A stretch of 64,000 nucleotides of DNA from Frigoribacterium sp. ACAM 257 (GCF_007954365.1 NZ_VOLO01000002.1:558001-622000); one strand, 5' to 3'. Shown: positions 24,798 through 32,889, counted from the first letter of the stretch. Notes: generated from the sequence alone by a model not told the origin. Numbers and translations are program-made.

Positions 24798-25841
24798 GTG
24801 AGGACCAGGTCGCACACCAGCACCAGCACCAGCACCAGCACCAGCACCAGCGCCAGCGCCGCCGCTCGCGGCAGGACGCGCCCCACCAGCACCACGGCGG
24901 CGCTCGCCACGGCCGCGCTCGTCGCCGTCGTCGTCGCCGTCGTCGTCGCCGGCTGCAGCGCGCCGCCCTCGGGTGCCGCCGGGACGGCGGACCCGTCGTC
25001 GAGTGCCCCCGCCACCCCGTCCGCGACGCCGACGGTCGACGTCTCCGCGGACGTGGCCGACGACCTCGCCGCGCTCGAGGCCGAGTTCGACGCCCGCGTC
25101 GGCGTCAGCGTCGTCGACACGGGGACCGGGGCCACGGTCTCGCACCGTGCCGACGAGCGCTTCGGGCACGCCTCGTCGCTCAAGGCCCTCGCGGCGGCGC
25201 AGTTCCTGCACGACGTCCCCGTCGACCAGCGTGACGAGGTCGTCACCTGGACGGCCGGCGACGTCGAGGCGGCGGGGTACTCGCCCCTCACGAGCGAGCA
25301 CGTCGCCGACGGGCTGCCTCTCGCGCAGCTCGCGGAGGCAGCCGTGCGGCAGAGCGACAACACGGCCCTGAACCTCGTCCTCGACCGCATCGGCGGGCCG
25401 GCCGGCCTGGACCGCGGGCTCGACGACATCGGGGACTCGACCACCGAGGTCGTGAACCGCGAACCCGCCCTCAACACGATCGAGCCCGGCAGCACCGACG
25501 ACACGACGACGCCGGCGGCCTTCGCCGCCGACCTCGTCGCGCTGCTCGACGGCCGCTGGCTCGACGACGCCGACCGCTCGCTGTTGCTGGACTGGATGAG
25601 CGGCAACGCCACGGGCGACACGCTGATCCGCGCCGGGGCTCCGGCCGGCTGGGTGGTGGCCGACAAGTCAGGAGGTGCCGGCGGCATCCGCAACGACGTC
25701 GCCGTCGTCACTCCTCCCGGCCGGGCACCGGTCGTGGTCACCGTGTTCACGGCGAGGAACGACCCCGACGCTCGCTACGACGACGCGCTCGTCGCCCGCG
25801 CGGCGTCCATCGTGCTCGGGGCCCTGCCGGCGCCGTCCTGA
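24798..25841 (+). CDS. Class A beta-lactamase-like lipoprotein
   Basis: A 347-aa serine hydrolase of the class A beta-lactamase fold. Catalytic elements are intact: SSLK (Ser-126, Lys-129), SDN (186-188), EPALN with Glu-222 in the omega loop, and KSG (290-292) instead of KTG. The N-terminus starts with a Thr-Ser repeat (residues 7-20) followed by a hydrophobic segment ending in VVAGC, a lipobox around Cys-53. The mature enzyme should be anchored outside. GTG 24798 is used; a start nearer the signal segment is possible. It may hydrolyse penicillins or remodel peptidoglycan. No regulator is adjacent. Confidence 0.82.
   Translation: MRTRSHTSTSTSTSTSTSASAAARGRTRPTSTTAALATAALVAVVVAVVVAGCSAPPSGAAGTADPSSSAPATPSATPTVDVSADVADDLAALEAEFDARVGVSVVDTGTGATVSHRADERFGHASSLKALAAAQFLHDVPVDQRDEVVTWTAGDVEAAGYSPLTSEHVADGLPLAQLAEAAVRQSDNTALNLVLDRIGGPAGLDRGLDDIGDSTTEVVNREPALNTIEPGSTDDTTTPAAFAADLVALLDGRWLDDADRSLLLDWMSGNATGDTLIRAGAPAGWVVADKSGGAGGIRNDVAVVTPPGRAPVVVTVFTARNDPDARYDDALVARAASIVLGALPAPS
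24811..24856. repeat. Hexanucleotide repeat in the 5' end of the beta-lactamase-like gene
   Basis: About seven copies of the 6-bp unit ACCAGC encode the Thr-Ser run ahead of the signal peptide. Because six is a multiple of three, slippage would change length but keep frame. Confidence 0.8.
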
Positions 25842-25883
25842 CCTGACCTGGCTGGCGCGGCCCGGCCCGGTCCGGTCCGAGGT

Positions 25884-25939
25884 CGAGTGGTCAGTTCCGG
25901 TCCTTCGACCGCTTCTGGAGGACGGGAACCGACCACTCG
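25884..25939. terminator. Hairpin between convergent genes
   Basis: Arms 25884-25903 and 25920-25939 pair over 20 bp with two mismatches; the stem begins CGAGTGGTC. It lies between the beta-lactamase-like gene stop (25841) and the minus-strand LysM gene stop (25971). A hairpin with the same outer CGAGTGGTC stem occurs at 48403-48459. Confidence 0.65.
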
Positions 25940-25970
25940 CCAGCTGCCTGCTGCGGGTGTCGCCGACTCG

Positions 25971-27371
25971 TCAGAGGCTGTCCGGGTCGAGCAGCAGCGT
26001 CGTGCCCTCGTAGAGGTGCTGCTCGGCGTCGAGCACCTGGAGGCCCTGGTTCAGGTAGATGAGCGCGGCCACGGAGATGCCGAACCGCTGCGCGACCACG
26101 TCGGTCAGGTCGCCGGGGGCCACGAGGTAGCGCTTCGGCGCACCGCTCGGCGTGGTCGCGGTGACCGTCCCCTCGGCGAACGTCGCCACGCCGGAGTCGG
26201 CGGGGGCGATGTTCGTCGACTTCGGGGGCACGGCCCAGCGCACCGGCGCCACGGCGAGCACCTTGCCGGTCGAGATCTCGACGGGCACGTCGGCCGGGGC
26301 CTCCGCGGTCGACACGACCAGGGTGCCGAGGTACGAGGGCTGGCCGATCGGCAGCGACGCCGAGCCGGACGTCGGTGCCGTGGTGGGCCCCCCGAGGACG
26401 GCCACGCCGTCGCCGGGCGAGGTCAGGCCGTCGAAGACCGCGGGCGCGATCTCGAAGTACGAGAGCTGGACGGTCACCGGCAGGGTCGAGGTGTAGCCCG
26501 ACCACTCGGTCGAGAAGGTGCCGTCGCCGACGGCCACGACGCGGTAGTGGAACGCGATGCTGCCCTTGGGCGACCTCACGTCGGCCTCGGCGACGACCGT
26601 GCCCGCGGCGACCGAGGTGACGTACGGCGCCTCGACGGCCTCCTGCGGGGGAGGCGTCGCGGCGCGGGGCGTCTCCGACGGAGCCACCGTGGGGGTGGGC
26701 GTCGCGGTGGGGGTCGGGGTGCCCGTGGGGCGTGCGCTCGTCGAGGTGGTCGAGGCGGGCTCCGACGTCGTCGATGGAGCCCCGGACGCGAGTGGGCTGC
26801 CGCCGGTGAAGGCCAGCACCGTGCCGAGCACCACGGCGACCACTGCGGCCCCGCCCACGACGGCCAGCACCACCGCGGGGCGCACGCGCCCTCGTCCGGG
26901 CTCGTCGTCCTCGGTGTCCGTGTCGGCACTCGCGGCGGCACCCGCGGGGCCCGCAGCTGCGGCTGCTCCGGCGGCACCTGCCGCACCGGTGCCCCCCGAG
27001 GAGGCGGCGGCCGACTCGGACGTGCTCCCTGACGTCGTGGGGCGGTGCGTCCACGGCACGAGCCGCGGGCCCGCGCCCGTCGCGGGGGCCGGCCCGTCGC
27101 CGGGCGTGTGCGCCGCGGGCGTCGCAGGCTGCACCTCGGTCGGCTGCGTCGTGGCTCGCGTCGACGTGTCGGCCGCGCCGGAGCGATCGTCGGCGCCGCC
27201 ACGTCGCTCGGCAGCGGCCTGCTCGGCACGGGCCTGCTCGGCACGGACCTGCTCGGCACCGGCCTGCTCGGCCGTCGCCGCTGCGGCGTCCTCGTGCGGC
27301 TCGGGCGCGCGTCCCGCGGCGTCGCGCTCGACGTCGTCGTCGTGCGGCCCCGGTGTCTGATCGTTCGTCAT
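25971..27371 (-). CDS. LysM-domain membrane protein with Glu/Ala-rich N-terminus
   Basis: A 466-aa protein. The cytosolic N-terminus is low complexity, with a 5-residue repeat AEQAR/AEQVR near residues 33-52. One transmembrane segment (VVLAVVGGAAVVAVVLGTVL, about residue 185) leads to a Thr/Pro-rich spacer. An extracellular beta-rich domain follows, and a C-terminal LysM-like module (KRYLVAPGDLTDVVAQRFG ... YLNQG) probably binds peptidoglycan. ATG 27371 is chosen as the start of a charged N-terminus; an upstream in-frame Met exists. It stands alone and is likely a cell-wall-associated protein of unknown role. Confidence 0.72.
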   Translation of the reverse strand: MTNDQTPGPHDDDVERDAAGRAPEPHEDAAAATAEQAGAEQVRAEQARAEQAAAERRGGADDRSGAADTSTRATTQPTEVQPATPAAHTPGDGPAPATGAGPRLVPWTHRPTTSGSTSESAAASSGGTGAAGAAGAAAAAGPAGAAASADTDTEDDEPGRGRVRPAVVLAVVGGAAVVAVVLGTVLAFTGGSPLASGAPSTTSEPASTTSTSARPTGTPTPTATPTPTVAPSETPRAATPPPQEAVEAPYVTSVAAGTVVAEADVRSPKGSIAFHYRVVAVGDGTFSTEWSGYTSTLPVTVQLSYFEIAPAVFDGLTSPGDGVAVLGGPTTAPTSGSASLPIGQPSYLGTLVVSTAEAPADVPVEISTGKVLAVAPVRWAVPPKSTNIAPADSGVATFAEGTVTATTPSGAPKRYLVAPGDLTDVVAQRFGISVAALIYLNQGLQVLDAEQHLYEGTTLLLDPDSL

Positions 27372-27508
27372 GTTCCCCCTGCGGACGATCCTAGGACAGG
27401 CCGCCGACACGGTCGAGCCGGGCTGCCCCGCCCGCCGTGGCGGTCGCTCGACGCAGGTCGGCAGGATCTCCCTCGCGCACCTCCTCGGCCGCTGGCTACG
27501 GTCAGGGC

Positions 27509-28027
27509 ATGCCGATCGTCCCCGACACGAAGAACTGGACCTGGGTGCTCGACGAGCCCTGCCCCGAGTGCGGCTACGACGCCGCCGAGGTCGATCTGGG
27601 CGACGTGCCCGGCCTGGTGAGGGCGAACGCGGCCGCGTGGCCTGCCGAGCTCGGCCGCGACGACGTCCGCATGCGCCCCGACGACTCGACCTGGTCGACG
27701 CTCGAGTACGGGGCGCACGTGCGCGACGTGTTCCGTGTCTTCGACGGCCGCCTCCTGCGCATGCTCGACGAGGACGCCCCCGCCTTCGAGAACTGGGACC
27801 AGGACGCCACGGCCCGCGACGACGACTACGCCGGCCAGGACCCGGCCGTCGTCGCCGAGCAGCTGCTCGCCGCGGCCGAGGTCGTCGCCCGCCGCTTCGA
27901 GGAGGTGCCCGCCGACCAGGTGCACCGCACCGGCCTGCGCGGCGACGGCGCCGCCTTCACCGTCGAGACGCTCGGCCTGTACTTCGTGCACGACCCCGTG
28001 CACCACCTGCACGACGTCCGCCGCTGA
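27509..28027 (+). CDS. DinB-family protein
   Basis: A 172-aa protein of the DinB/YfiT-like four-helix family. It opens with the zinc-type motif CPECGYDAAEVDLGDVP seen in actinobacterial members. The likely metal His residues appear in LEYGAHVRDVF and in the C-terminal HDPVHHLHDVRR. DinB-like proteins include mycothiol-dependent maleylpyruvate isomerases and other thiol-transferases; the reaction here is unknown. A TACGGT box ends 6 nt upstream of the ATG, suggesting a leaderless transcript. Confidence 0.8.
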   Translation: MPIVPDTKNWTWVLDEPCPECGYDAAEVDLGDVPGLVRANAAAWPAELGRDDVRMRPDDSTWSTLEYGAHVRDVFRVFDGRLLRMLDEDAPAFENWDQDATARDDDYAGQDPAVVAEQLLAAAEVVARRFEEVPADQVHRTGLRGDGAAFTVETLGLYFVHDPVHHLHDVRR

Positions 28028-28040
28028 CCTGCTGACCCGC

Positions 28041-28108
28041 TGTCGCATCACGTTCCGAGCATCACGTCTCGTCAGGGCCAGACGCGACGCTCGGAACGCG
28101 ATGCGACA
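28041..28108. repeat. Dispersed long inverted repeat, copy 3 of 3
   Basis: The best-preserved copy. Two 29-nt arms (28041-28069 and 28080-28108) differ at only three positions around a 10-nt loop. All three mismatches would be G-U pairs in RNA read from the minus strand. It sits 14 nt after the DinB-like gene stop, between convergent genes. Confidence 0.85.
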
Positions 28109-28198
28109 CGACGTGGGCGACACGACGTGGGCGACACGACGCGGGCGACACGACGCGGGCGACACGACGCGGGCGACACGACGCGGGCGACACGACGA
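28105..28198. repeat. Tandem array of a 14-bp unit
   Basis: Six full copies and one partial copy of GACACGACGCGGGC (the first two with T at position 10) run on from the right arm of the long inverted repeat. The unit starts with the GACACGAC that also ends copy 1 of the repeat at 1254-1261, so the array may have grown from the repeat's tail. Confidence 0.9.
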
Positions 28199-28224
28199 CC
28201 GCAGGAGGTGGCGGTCCCGTCCGG

Positions 28225-28671
28225 TCAGCGGGCTCCGAGTGCCACGACGAGGCCGCCGAGGCCGGCCGCGAGCGCGAGCGCCGCGGTCGCCGCGGGCAGC
28301 GCGCCCCCGGTCGTGGGGACCCGGGCGGGCGAGCTCGTCGAGCCGACGTCGTCACCGGGGCCGCTGCCGCTGCCTGAGCCGTCGCCGCCGGCTCGTCCCG
28401 TCCCGCGGGCGGCCAGCAGGAGGCGGTGCACCCGTCGGTACCGCCGGTGCGCGGCCGCGAGCACGGCGAGCGACGCGACCACGCCCAGCCCGGCCAGCAG
28501 GTACGCAGCCGGGCCGAGCAGCGGCGGCAGCACGCGCAGGCCGATCAGCGACCCGACGGTCAGCGCCAGGCCGGTGCGCCGCCAGGCGAGAGCGGTGCGC
28601 TCGGGCTGCAGGCCGGGATCCCACGGCCCGTCGGCCCGCGACGGCGGCGCGCTCACGACCTGCACCGGCAC
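28225..28671 (-). CDS. DUF202 membrane protein
   Basis: A 148-aa membrane protein of the DUF202 family. The family hallmark is seen as GLQPERTALAWRRTGLAL ahead of the first of three hydrophobic segments. A Gly/Ser-rich cytosolic loop of about 35 residues precedes the last helix. GTG start 13 nt downstream of a second DUF202 gene, with which it forms a pair. The function of DUF202 proteins is not established. Confidence 0.75.
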   Translation of the reverse strand: MPVQVVSAPPSRADGPWDPGLQPERTALAWRRTGLALTVGSLIGLRVLPPLLGPAAYLLAGLGVVASLAVLAAAHRRYRRVHRLLLAARGTGRAGGDGSGSGSGPGDDVGSTSSPARVPTTGGALPAATAALALAAGLGGLVVALGAR

Positions 28672-28684
28672 GGAGTCCGGCGGC

Positions 28685-29059
28685 TCACGCCAGCACGACC
28701 CCGAGCAGCACGAGCACCCCGGCGACCGTCACCGCGACGCCGAGCGGGAGCGCGAGCGGCGCGGACGGCAGCGGCTGGTCGGCCCGCAGGGCGCGCTCTG
28801 TGCGGGCCCAGCCGACCCAGGCCTGGACTGGGGCTGCGATCCCCGCGACGATCAGGACGAGCGACGCCGCGAGCCGCAGCCCCGGCTGCAGGCCGAGACC
28901 CAGGGCCTCGAGGGCGACGCCGCCCGCCACGAGCGCGAGCGAGGTGCGCACCCACGCGAGGAACGTGCGCTCGTTGGCCAGGCTGAACCGGACGTCGGGC
29001 TCCTGCCCCGTGCCGTAGACGCGACGGGGGAACCGGCTGTCGCGGTCCTCGGCGGTCAC
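28685..29059 (-). CDS. DUF202 (YidH-like) membrane protein
   Basis: A 124-aa membrane protein with the YidH/DUF202 signature RFSLANERTFLAWVRTSLAL and three hydrophobic segments. The GTG start overlaps the stop of the DUF2256/DUF3253 gene (GTGA), so translation is coupled. Together with the following gene it makes a YidH/YidG-like pair, a common arrangement in bacteria. Confidence 0.85.
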   Translation of the reverse strand: MTAEDRDSRFPRRVYGTGQEPDVRFSLANERTFLAWVRTSLALVAGGVALEALGLGLQPGLRLAASLVLIVAGIAAPVQAWVGWARTERALRADQPLPSAPLALPLGVAVTVAGVLVLLGVVLA

Positions 29060-29451
29060 CGGCCGCCTCCTGCGCGCCGCCGCCGGATGCGGATCGGGCC
29101 CTTCGCGGTCGACGGGTCGACGACGGAGCCGCCCTGCGTGATGTCGACCTCGCCGGTTGCCACGAGCCGTCGGGCGGCCCGTCGGACGGGCTCCATGAGG
29201 TCGCGCCAGGCGGCCTCGTCGTCGGGGGCGATCGACCGGGCGACGTCCGACGGGCAGATCGTCGAGGTCGCGGCGCGCGCGGCGAGGAGCTCGCGGATCC
29301 GCTCCTCGAGCTGCCGGTCGAGAGCCGTGACCTTGCGGCGGCGGCACGCGTCGCTGCAGTACGCGACCTCGTCCCAGTTCGACTCCCACTTCTTGCGCCA
29401 CTCGATGCGGCGGCCGCACGAGCGGCAGGTCTTCTCGTCGGGCGTGCTCAC
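29056..29451 (-). CDS. DUF2256-DUF3253 fusion protein
   Basis: A 131-aa protein. Residues 5-40 form a DUF2256 zinc module (KTCRSCGRRIEWRKKWESNW ... YCSDACRRRK). Residues 50-125 match DUF3253: ICPSDVARSIAP, WRDLMEPVRRAARRLVATG, then ITQGG and KGPIRIR. The pattern resembles a winged helix and may bind DNA or RNA. GTG 29451 is used; the frame stays open far upstream but the domain starts here. It is the first gene of a three-gene operon with two DUF202 proteins. Confidence 0.82.
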   Translation of the reverse strand: MSTPDEKTCRSCGRRIEWRKKWESNWDEVAYCSDACRRRKVTALDRQLEERIRELLAARAATSTICPSDVARSIAPDDEAAWRDLMEPVRRAARRLVATGEVDITQGGSVVDPSTAKGPIRIRRRRAGGGR

Positions 29452-29688
29452 CCGTCCATGCTGCGCCTCGGGGCTGACGCGTGCCTGACGAACCGACGCG
29501 ACGACGACGAAGCGCCGCGATCTTCCGCGGAGGTTCGTCGCTTCCGTGTCGCTTCCCCGTCGCGATCCGGCCGCCGCCAGGCCCTCGACAGGGCGGTCTG
29601 CTCTCGGTAGCGTCGAGGGGCGACGGCGCCGACCGGGCCGCCGTGCGACCACGACGGCCACGGCCGTCCGACTCGAGGAGGCGCGCGC

Positions 29689-30237
29689 ATCCGACTGCCC
29701 GACTCGCTGACCGTCACCGGCCCCGTCCCCGTCTCGCGGCCCTGGATCGCCTGGGCCCGGGCCGTCACCCGCCTCACCACCACGGGGCGCGCCAGTCGCT
29801 CGGAGTTCTGGTGGACGTGGCTGCTGCAGACCGCCGTCGCGGCGGTGCTGCTCCTGCTGGTCCCGTTCCTGCAGGGCCGCACCCGCGACCTGCGGCTGCC
29901 CACCGGCCCGTTCGGCGCCGGCCCGCTCGGCACGCAGCCGCTCTTCTCCTGGACCGACACCTCCGGCGACGCGGCGGGCGGCACATCCGTCGCCCTCTGG
30001 ACGGTGTGGTCGCTCGTGACGCTCGTGCCCATGGTCGCCCTCGCGATCAGACGACTGCACGACGCCGACATCTCGGGCTGGTGGGCGCTCGTCGCCGTGC
30101 TCGTGCCTGTGCTGTCGTTCCTGATGCTCGTGCTGCTGGCGCGGGGATCGAGGGTGGCGGGCGTCCGCTTCGACCGCCTGCCCGCCGACGGGCCGGGCGG
30201 CGGCGGGGCCCTGGTGCCCCCGCAGGGCAGCCGGTAA
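29689..30237 (+). CDS. DUF805 membrane protein, apparent ATC start codon
   Basis: The reading frame encodes a 182-aa DUF805 protein. Signs are the N-terminal TGRASRSEFWWTWLLQ, the helix ending in LLLLVPFLQG, and the family's LAIRRLHDADISGWWALV near residue 125. The frame opens after a TAG at 29608 and has no ATG, GTG or TTG until 29845, which would cut away the conserved first domain part. A perfect AGGAGG (29676-29681) lies 7 nt before an ATC at 29689, so ATC is proposed as the start (an ATG-to-ATC change or a rare start codon). CTG 29695 is another option. Confidence 0.6.
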   Translation: MRLPDSLTVTGPVPVSRPWIAWARAVTRLTTTGRASRSEFWWTWLLQTAVAAVLLLLVPFLQGRTRDLRLPTGPFGAGPLGTQPLFSWTDTSGDAAGGTSVALWTVWSLVTLVPMVALAIRRLHDADISGWWALVAVLVPVLSFLMLVLLARGSRVAGVRFDRLPADGPGGGGALVPPQGSR

Positions 30238-30429
30238 GATCATTCTCGGTCGTGCGTCACGCGCGCCCCCGGGCGTGCACGACAGCGCGCAGTCGGGATC
30301 ACCATCCTCCCCGCCGAGCCGGCACCGCAGCACCGCTGAGAGACAGCATCGCTGAACCGCAGCACTGCTGTCGGAGCCACGGCACCTCGGGTCGAGGGAA
30401 CGGCGCCCGCCGACTGACCGAGACTCCCC

Positions 30430-31767
30430 ATGACACCTGCTGCCCAGGGTCGTCCCTCGACGACCGCCACCTCTGCGTCCTCCTCGACTCGCGCCTCCTC
30501 GACGGGCCGCCCCGCGACGCCCGCGAAGTTCCCCCTCGCCGGGCTGCTCGCGCTCGCCGTCGCCACGTTCCTCAGCATCTCCGGCGAGATGCTGCCCACG
30601 GGCCTGCTGCCCGAGATGAGCGGCGAGCTCGGCGTCAGCGAGTCGAGCATCGGCCTGCTCGTCAGCGTCTTCGCGTTCACCGTGGTGCTCACGAGCACCG
30701 GGCTCACGCACCTGACCCGCAAGCTGCCCCGCCACCTCATCGTGGTCGGCCTCATCACGGTGCTCGCGATCAGCGCGGCGCTCACGGCGATCGCGCCGAC
30801 CTACGAGCTGGTCGTCGCGTCGCGCGTGCTGGGCGGGCTGGCCCACGGCATGTTCTGGGCGATCGGCGGCGCGTACGCCGCGCACCTCGTTCCCCGTGAG
30901 CAGGTCGGGCGTGCGCTCGCCGTCGCGATGAGCGGCGGCACGCTGGCCTTCGTGCTCGGCGTGCCCCTCGGCACGGCGCTCGGCCAGGCGCTCGGCTGGC
31001 GTGCCGCGTTCGGCATCCTCGCCGGGGCCATGGCCCTCGGCGCAGTGCTCGTCTGGCGGCTGCTGCCGCCGGTCCCGTCGACGCACACGGCACGGCCCGC
31101 GGGCGACTCCGAGGAGGCGCTGGCCGCCTCGACCGCGACGGGCAGCGTCCCGACGCTCACCGGCTCGACCCCGACCCCGTCGCGGCACCTGCCGCCGCCG
31201 TCGGTCACGGGCATCGTCTTCAGCTGCCTGATCACGGCCGTGTTCATGATCGGCCACTACTCGTTCTTCACCTACATCGCGCCGTACCTGCTGCGCTCGA
31301 CGGGCATCGCGGAGTCGAGCCTCAGCGTCGCCCTCTTCGCGTTCGGCATCGCGGGCGGCGTCGGCCTGCTGATGGTCGGCTGGTTCCTCGGCAAGCGGCC
31401 GCGGGTCAGCATCCCGGTCGGCGTGGGCGTCGTGGTGGTCTCCGTGCTGGCGCTGGTGCTGCTCGAGGGGCAGCCTGGCCCCTCCTTGGTGGCGTTCGTG
31501 ATCTGGGGCGTGACCTTCGGGGCGCTGCCCCCGCTGTTCCAGACGAAGATGCTGCAGGTCAGCCCCGAGAAGCACCGCGACATCGCCAGCGCGTTCTACA
31601 CGACCGCGTTCAACACCGGCATCGGCGGGGGCGCGCTGATCGGCGCCCTCGTGCTCGACGGCTCGGGGCTCGACACCCTGCCGCTGCTCTACGTCGGCAT
31701 CGCCGCCGTGGTGCTCGTGGCCGTCGTCGTCACGGACCGCGTGCTGGTCGCCCGCGCGCGCCGCTAG
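30430..31767 (+). CDS. MFS transporter, DHA1/AraJ-like
   Basis: A 445-aa major facilitator with twelve hydrophobic segments. N-terminal features are a Ser/Thr-rich cytosolic leader and helix 1 with ATFLSISGEMLPTGLLPEMS. The family loop between helices 2 and 3 reads THLTRKLPRH, and the centre has SRVLGGLAHGMFWAIGGAYA. It resembles sugar-efflux or drug-efflux permeases of the AraJ/YdhP group. The 192-nt upstream region has a TAAGAT box at 30236-30241 and small CAGCAC repeats but no clear operator. Confidence 0.85.
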   Translation: MTPAAQGRPSTTATSASSSTRASSTGRPATPAKFPLAGLLALAVATFLSISGEMLPTGLLPEMSGELGVSESSIGLLVSVFAFTVVLTSTGLTHLTRKLPRHLIVVGLITVLAISAALTAIAPTYELVVASRVLGGLAHGMFWAIGGAYAAHLVPREQVGRALAVAMSGGTLAFVLGVPLGTALGQALGWRAAFGILAGAMALGAVLVWRLLPPVPSTHTARPAGDSEEALAASTATGSVPTLTGSTPTPSRHLPPPSVTGIVFSCLITAVFMIGHYSFFTYIAPYLLRSTGIAESSLSVALFAFGIAGGVGLLMVGWFLGKRPRVSIPVGVGVVVVSVLALVLLEGQPGPSLVAFVIWGVTFGALPPLFQTKMLQVSPEKHRDIASAFYTTAFNTGIGGGALIGALVLDGSGLDTLPLLYVGIAAVVLVAVVVTDRVLVARARR

Positions 31768-31808
31768 CTCCGTCTGGTCCGCGTGCCCGCTGCGGCCTGA
31801 CGCGAGAA

Positions 31809-31862
31809 CCGCCGAGTGAACGGGACACCGCGTAGTTCGGCGGCGTTCCGTTCACTCGGCGG
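31809..31862. terminator. Hairpin between convergent genes
   Basis: Arms 31809-31830 and 31841-31862 pair over 22 bp with two mismatches and a 10-nt loop; the stem contains CCGCCGAGTGAACGG. It separates the MFS gene from the minus-strand 39-aa gene. Confidence 0.7.
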
Positions 31863-31887
31863 TGTCGGAGCGGTGAGGTGCGGGCGC

Positions 31888-32007
31888 CTAGCGGCGGCGG
31901 CCGGAGCCGGAACCGGCCTGGCCGTTGCCGCCGCCCTTCCGGTTCTGGAACTTGCGGATGATGATGGGGATGAGCAGGGGCGCGAGCCTGCGGAGCAGCG
32001 AGGCCAT
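31888..32007 (-). CDS. 39-aa basic small protein
   Basis: A short ORF encoding a hydrophobic, then strongly basic peptide: ASLLRRLAPLLIPIIIRKF followed by QNRKGGGNGQ and an Arg tail. The pattern suggests an amphipathic membrane-associated microprotein. I recall similar short proteins in other actinomycetes, but cannot name a family. It is isolated; the ATG at 32007 follows a leader containing TACGGA about 7 nt upstream. Confidence 0.55.
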   Translation of the reverse strand: MASLLRRLAPLLIPIIIRKFQNRKGGGNGQAGSGSGRRR

Positions 32008-32256
32008 GGGTGACTCCGTATCGTCGGTGGAGACTCGACGGTACCCGCTGGTCGCCGCGAGGGTGCCCGAGCAGGTCGACGCACCTCCCGCCCTGCGCCC
32101 AGCGGCCAGCGGCCAGGCTGCCAGGTCGGGCAGGGCCACCGGAGCGGCCACGAGGAGGCGCGGTCCTCGACCCGAGGAGCGCTGTCGGCGCATCTCGATA
32201 AGGTGGCACGGCCCGTCGGCGCAGGGAGCCGGCGGCGAGTCCCGGGGGAGACACCC

Positions 32257-32889
32257 ATGACACTGACCATCTCGACGACGCGCTCACGCAGGGCCGTGGC
32301 GACCGCCGCCTCCGGCGCGCTGGCGCTCGCCCTGCTCCTCACCGGCTGCACGGGCGGCGGCGACTCCGACGACGAGGCGAGCCAGAGCGCGACCGGCAGC
32401 TCGGGCAGCGGCAGCTCGGCAGCCGCCGGTGACGGCGAGCCCGGCACGATGGTCGCCTTCGGCTCCTGCGAGGCCGTGGGCGAGACCCTCGGGTCCGCGA
32501 TCGAGGGCCTCGAGCTGCGGGACGAGAGCACCGCGACCGACGAGGGCTTCCAGTGCTCGTGGGCCTCGTCGACCGAGGACACCGAGGACGCGAGCGCCGT
32601 GCAGGCGGTGATCGCGGTCGCCCAGGTGCAGGAGTTCGACGCCGACACCATCGCCGAGCAGGCCGACACCGTGGCCGCGACCGAGGGCGTCACCGCCGTC
32701 GACGACAGCCGAGCCGCCGACCTCGACGGACGCGCGTTCACGCAGACCGGCGAGAGCACGGGCATCCTCGTCAACGGCGGCACGGTCATCACGACGCACG
32801 GCCTGTTCAACGTCACGGCGACCGCGACCACCGAGACGTCGCTCGACGCCGAGCAGGCCCTCGACGCGGCGTTCTCGCTGATCAACTAG
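32257..32889 (+). CDS. Secreted lipoprotein of unknown function
   Basis: A 210-aa lipoprotein. Signal peptide with Arg-rich start and lipobox LLTGC (Cys about 30), then a Ser/Gly/Asp-rich linker to residue 65. A small domain follows with paired Cys (FGSCEAVGETL and FQCSWASS) that could form a disulfide. It resembles DUF3558-type actinobacterial lipoproteins, but the match is weak. Its TAG stop shares the CTAG palindrome with the stop of the convergent SecA2-like gene, overlapping by four bases. Confidence 0.7.
   Translation: MTLTISTTRSRRAVATAASGALALALLLTGCTGGGDSDDEASQSATGSSGSGSSAAAGDGEPGTMVAFGSCEAVGETLGSAIEGLELRDESTATDEGFQCSWASSTEDTEDASAVQAVIAVAQVQEFDADTIAEQADTVAATEGVTAVDDSRAADLDGRAFTQTGESTGILVNGGTVITTHGLFNVTATATTETSLDAEQALDAAFSLIN

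Noticed and set aside
24758-25234. Plus-strand frame with poly Gln-His run
   Set aside because: It is the out-of-frame reading of the ACCAGC repeat and of the beta-lactamase-like gene, whose own frame carries all catalytic motifs.
28105-28198. Possible CRISPR array
   Set aside because: Units are 14 bp head to tail without spacers, and no cas genes are present. The 18843-18916 array is rejected for the same reason.
29845-30237. Start of the DUF805 protein at GTG 29845
   Set aside because: It would remove the conserved SRSEFWWTW region and has no ribosome site, unlike the ATC at 29689.
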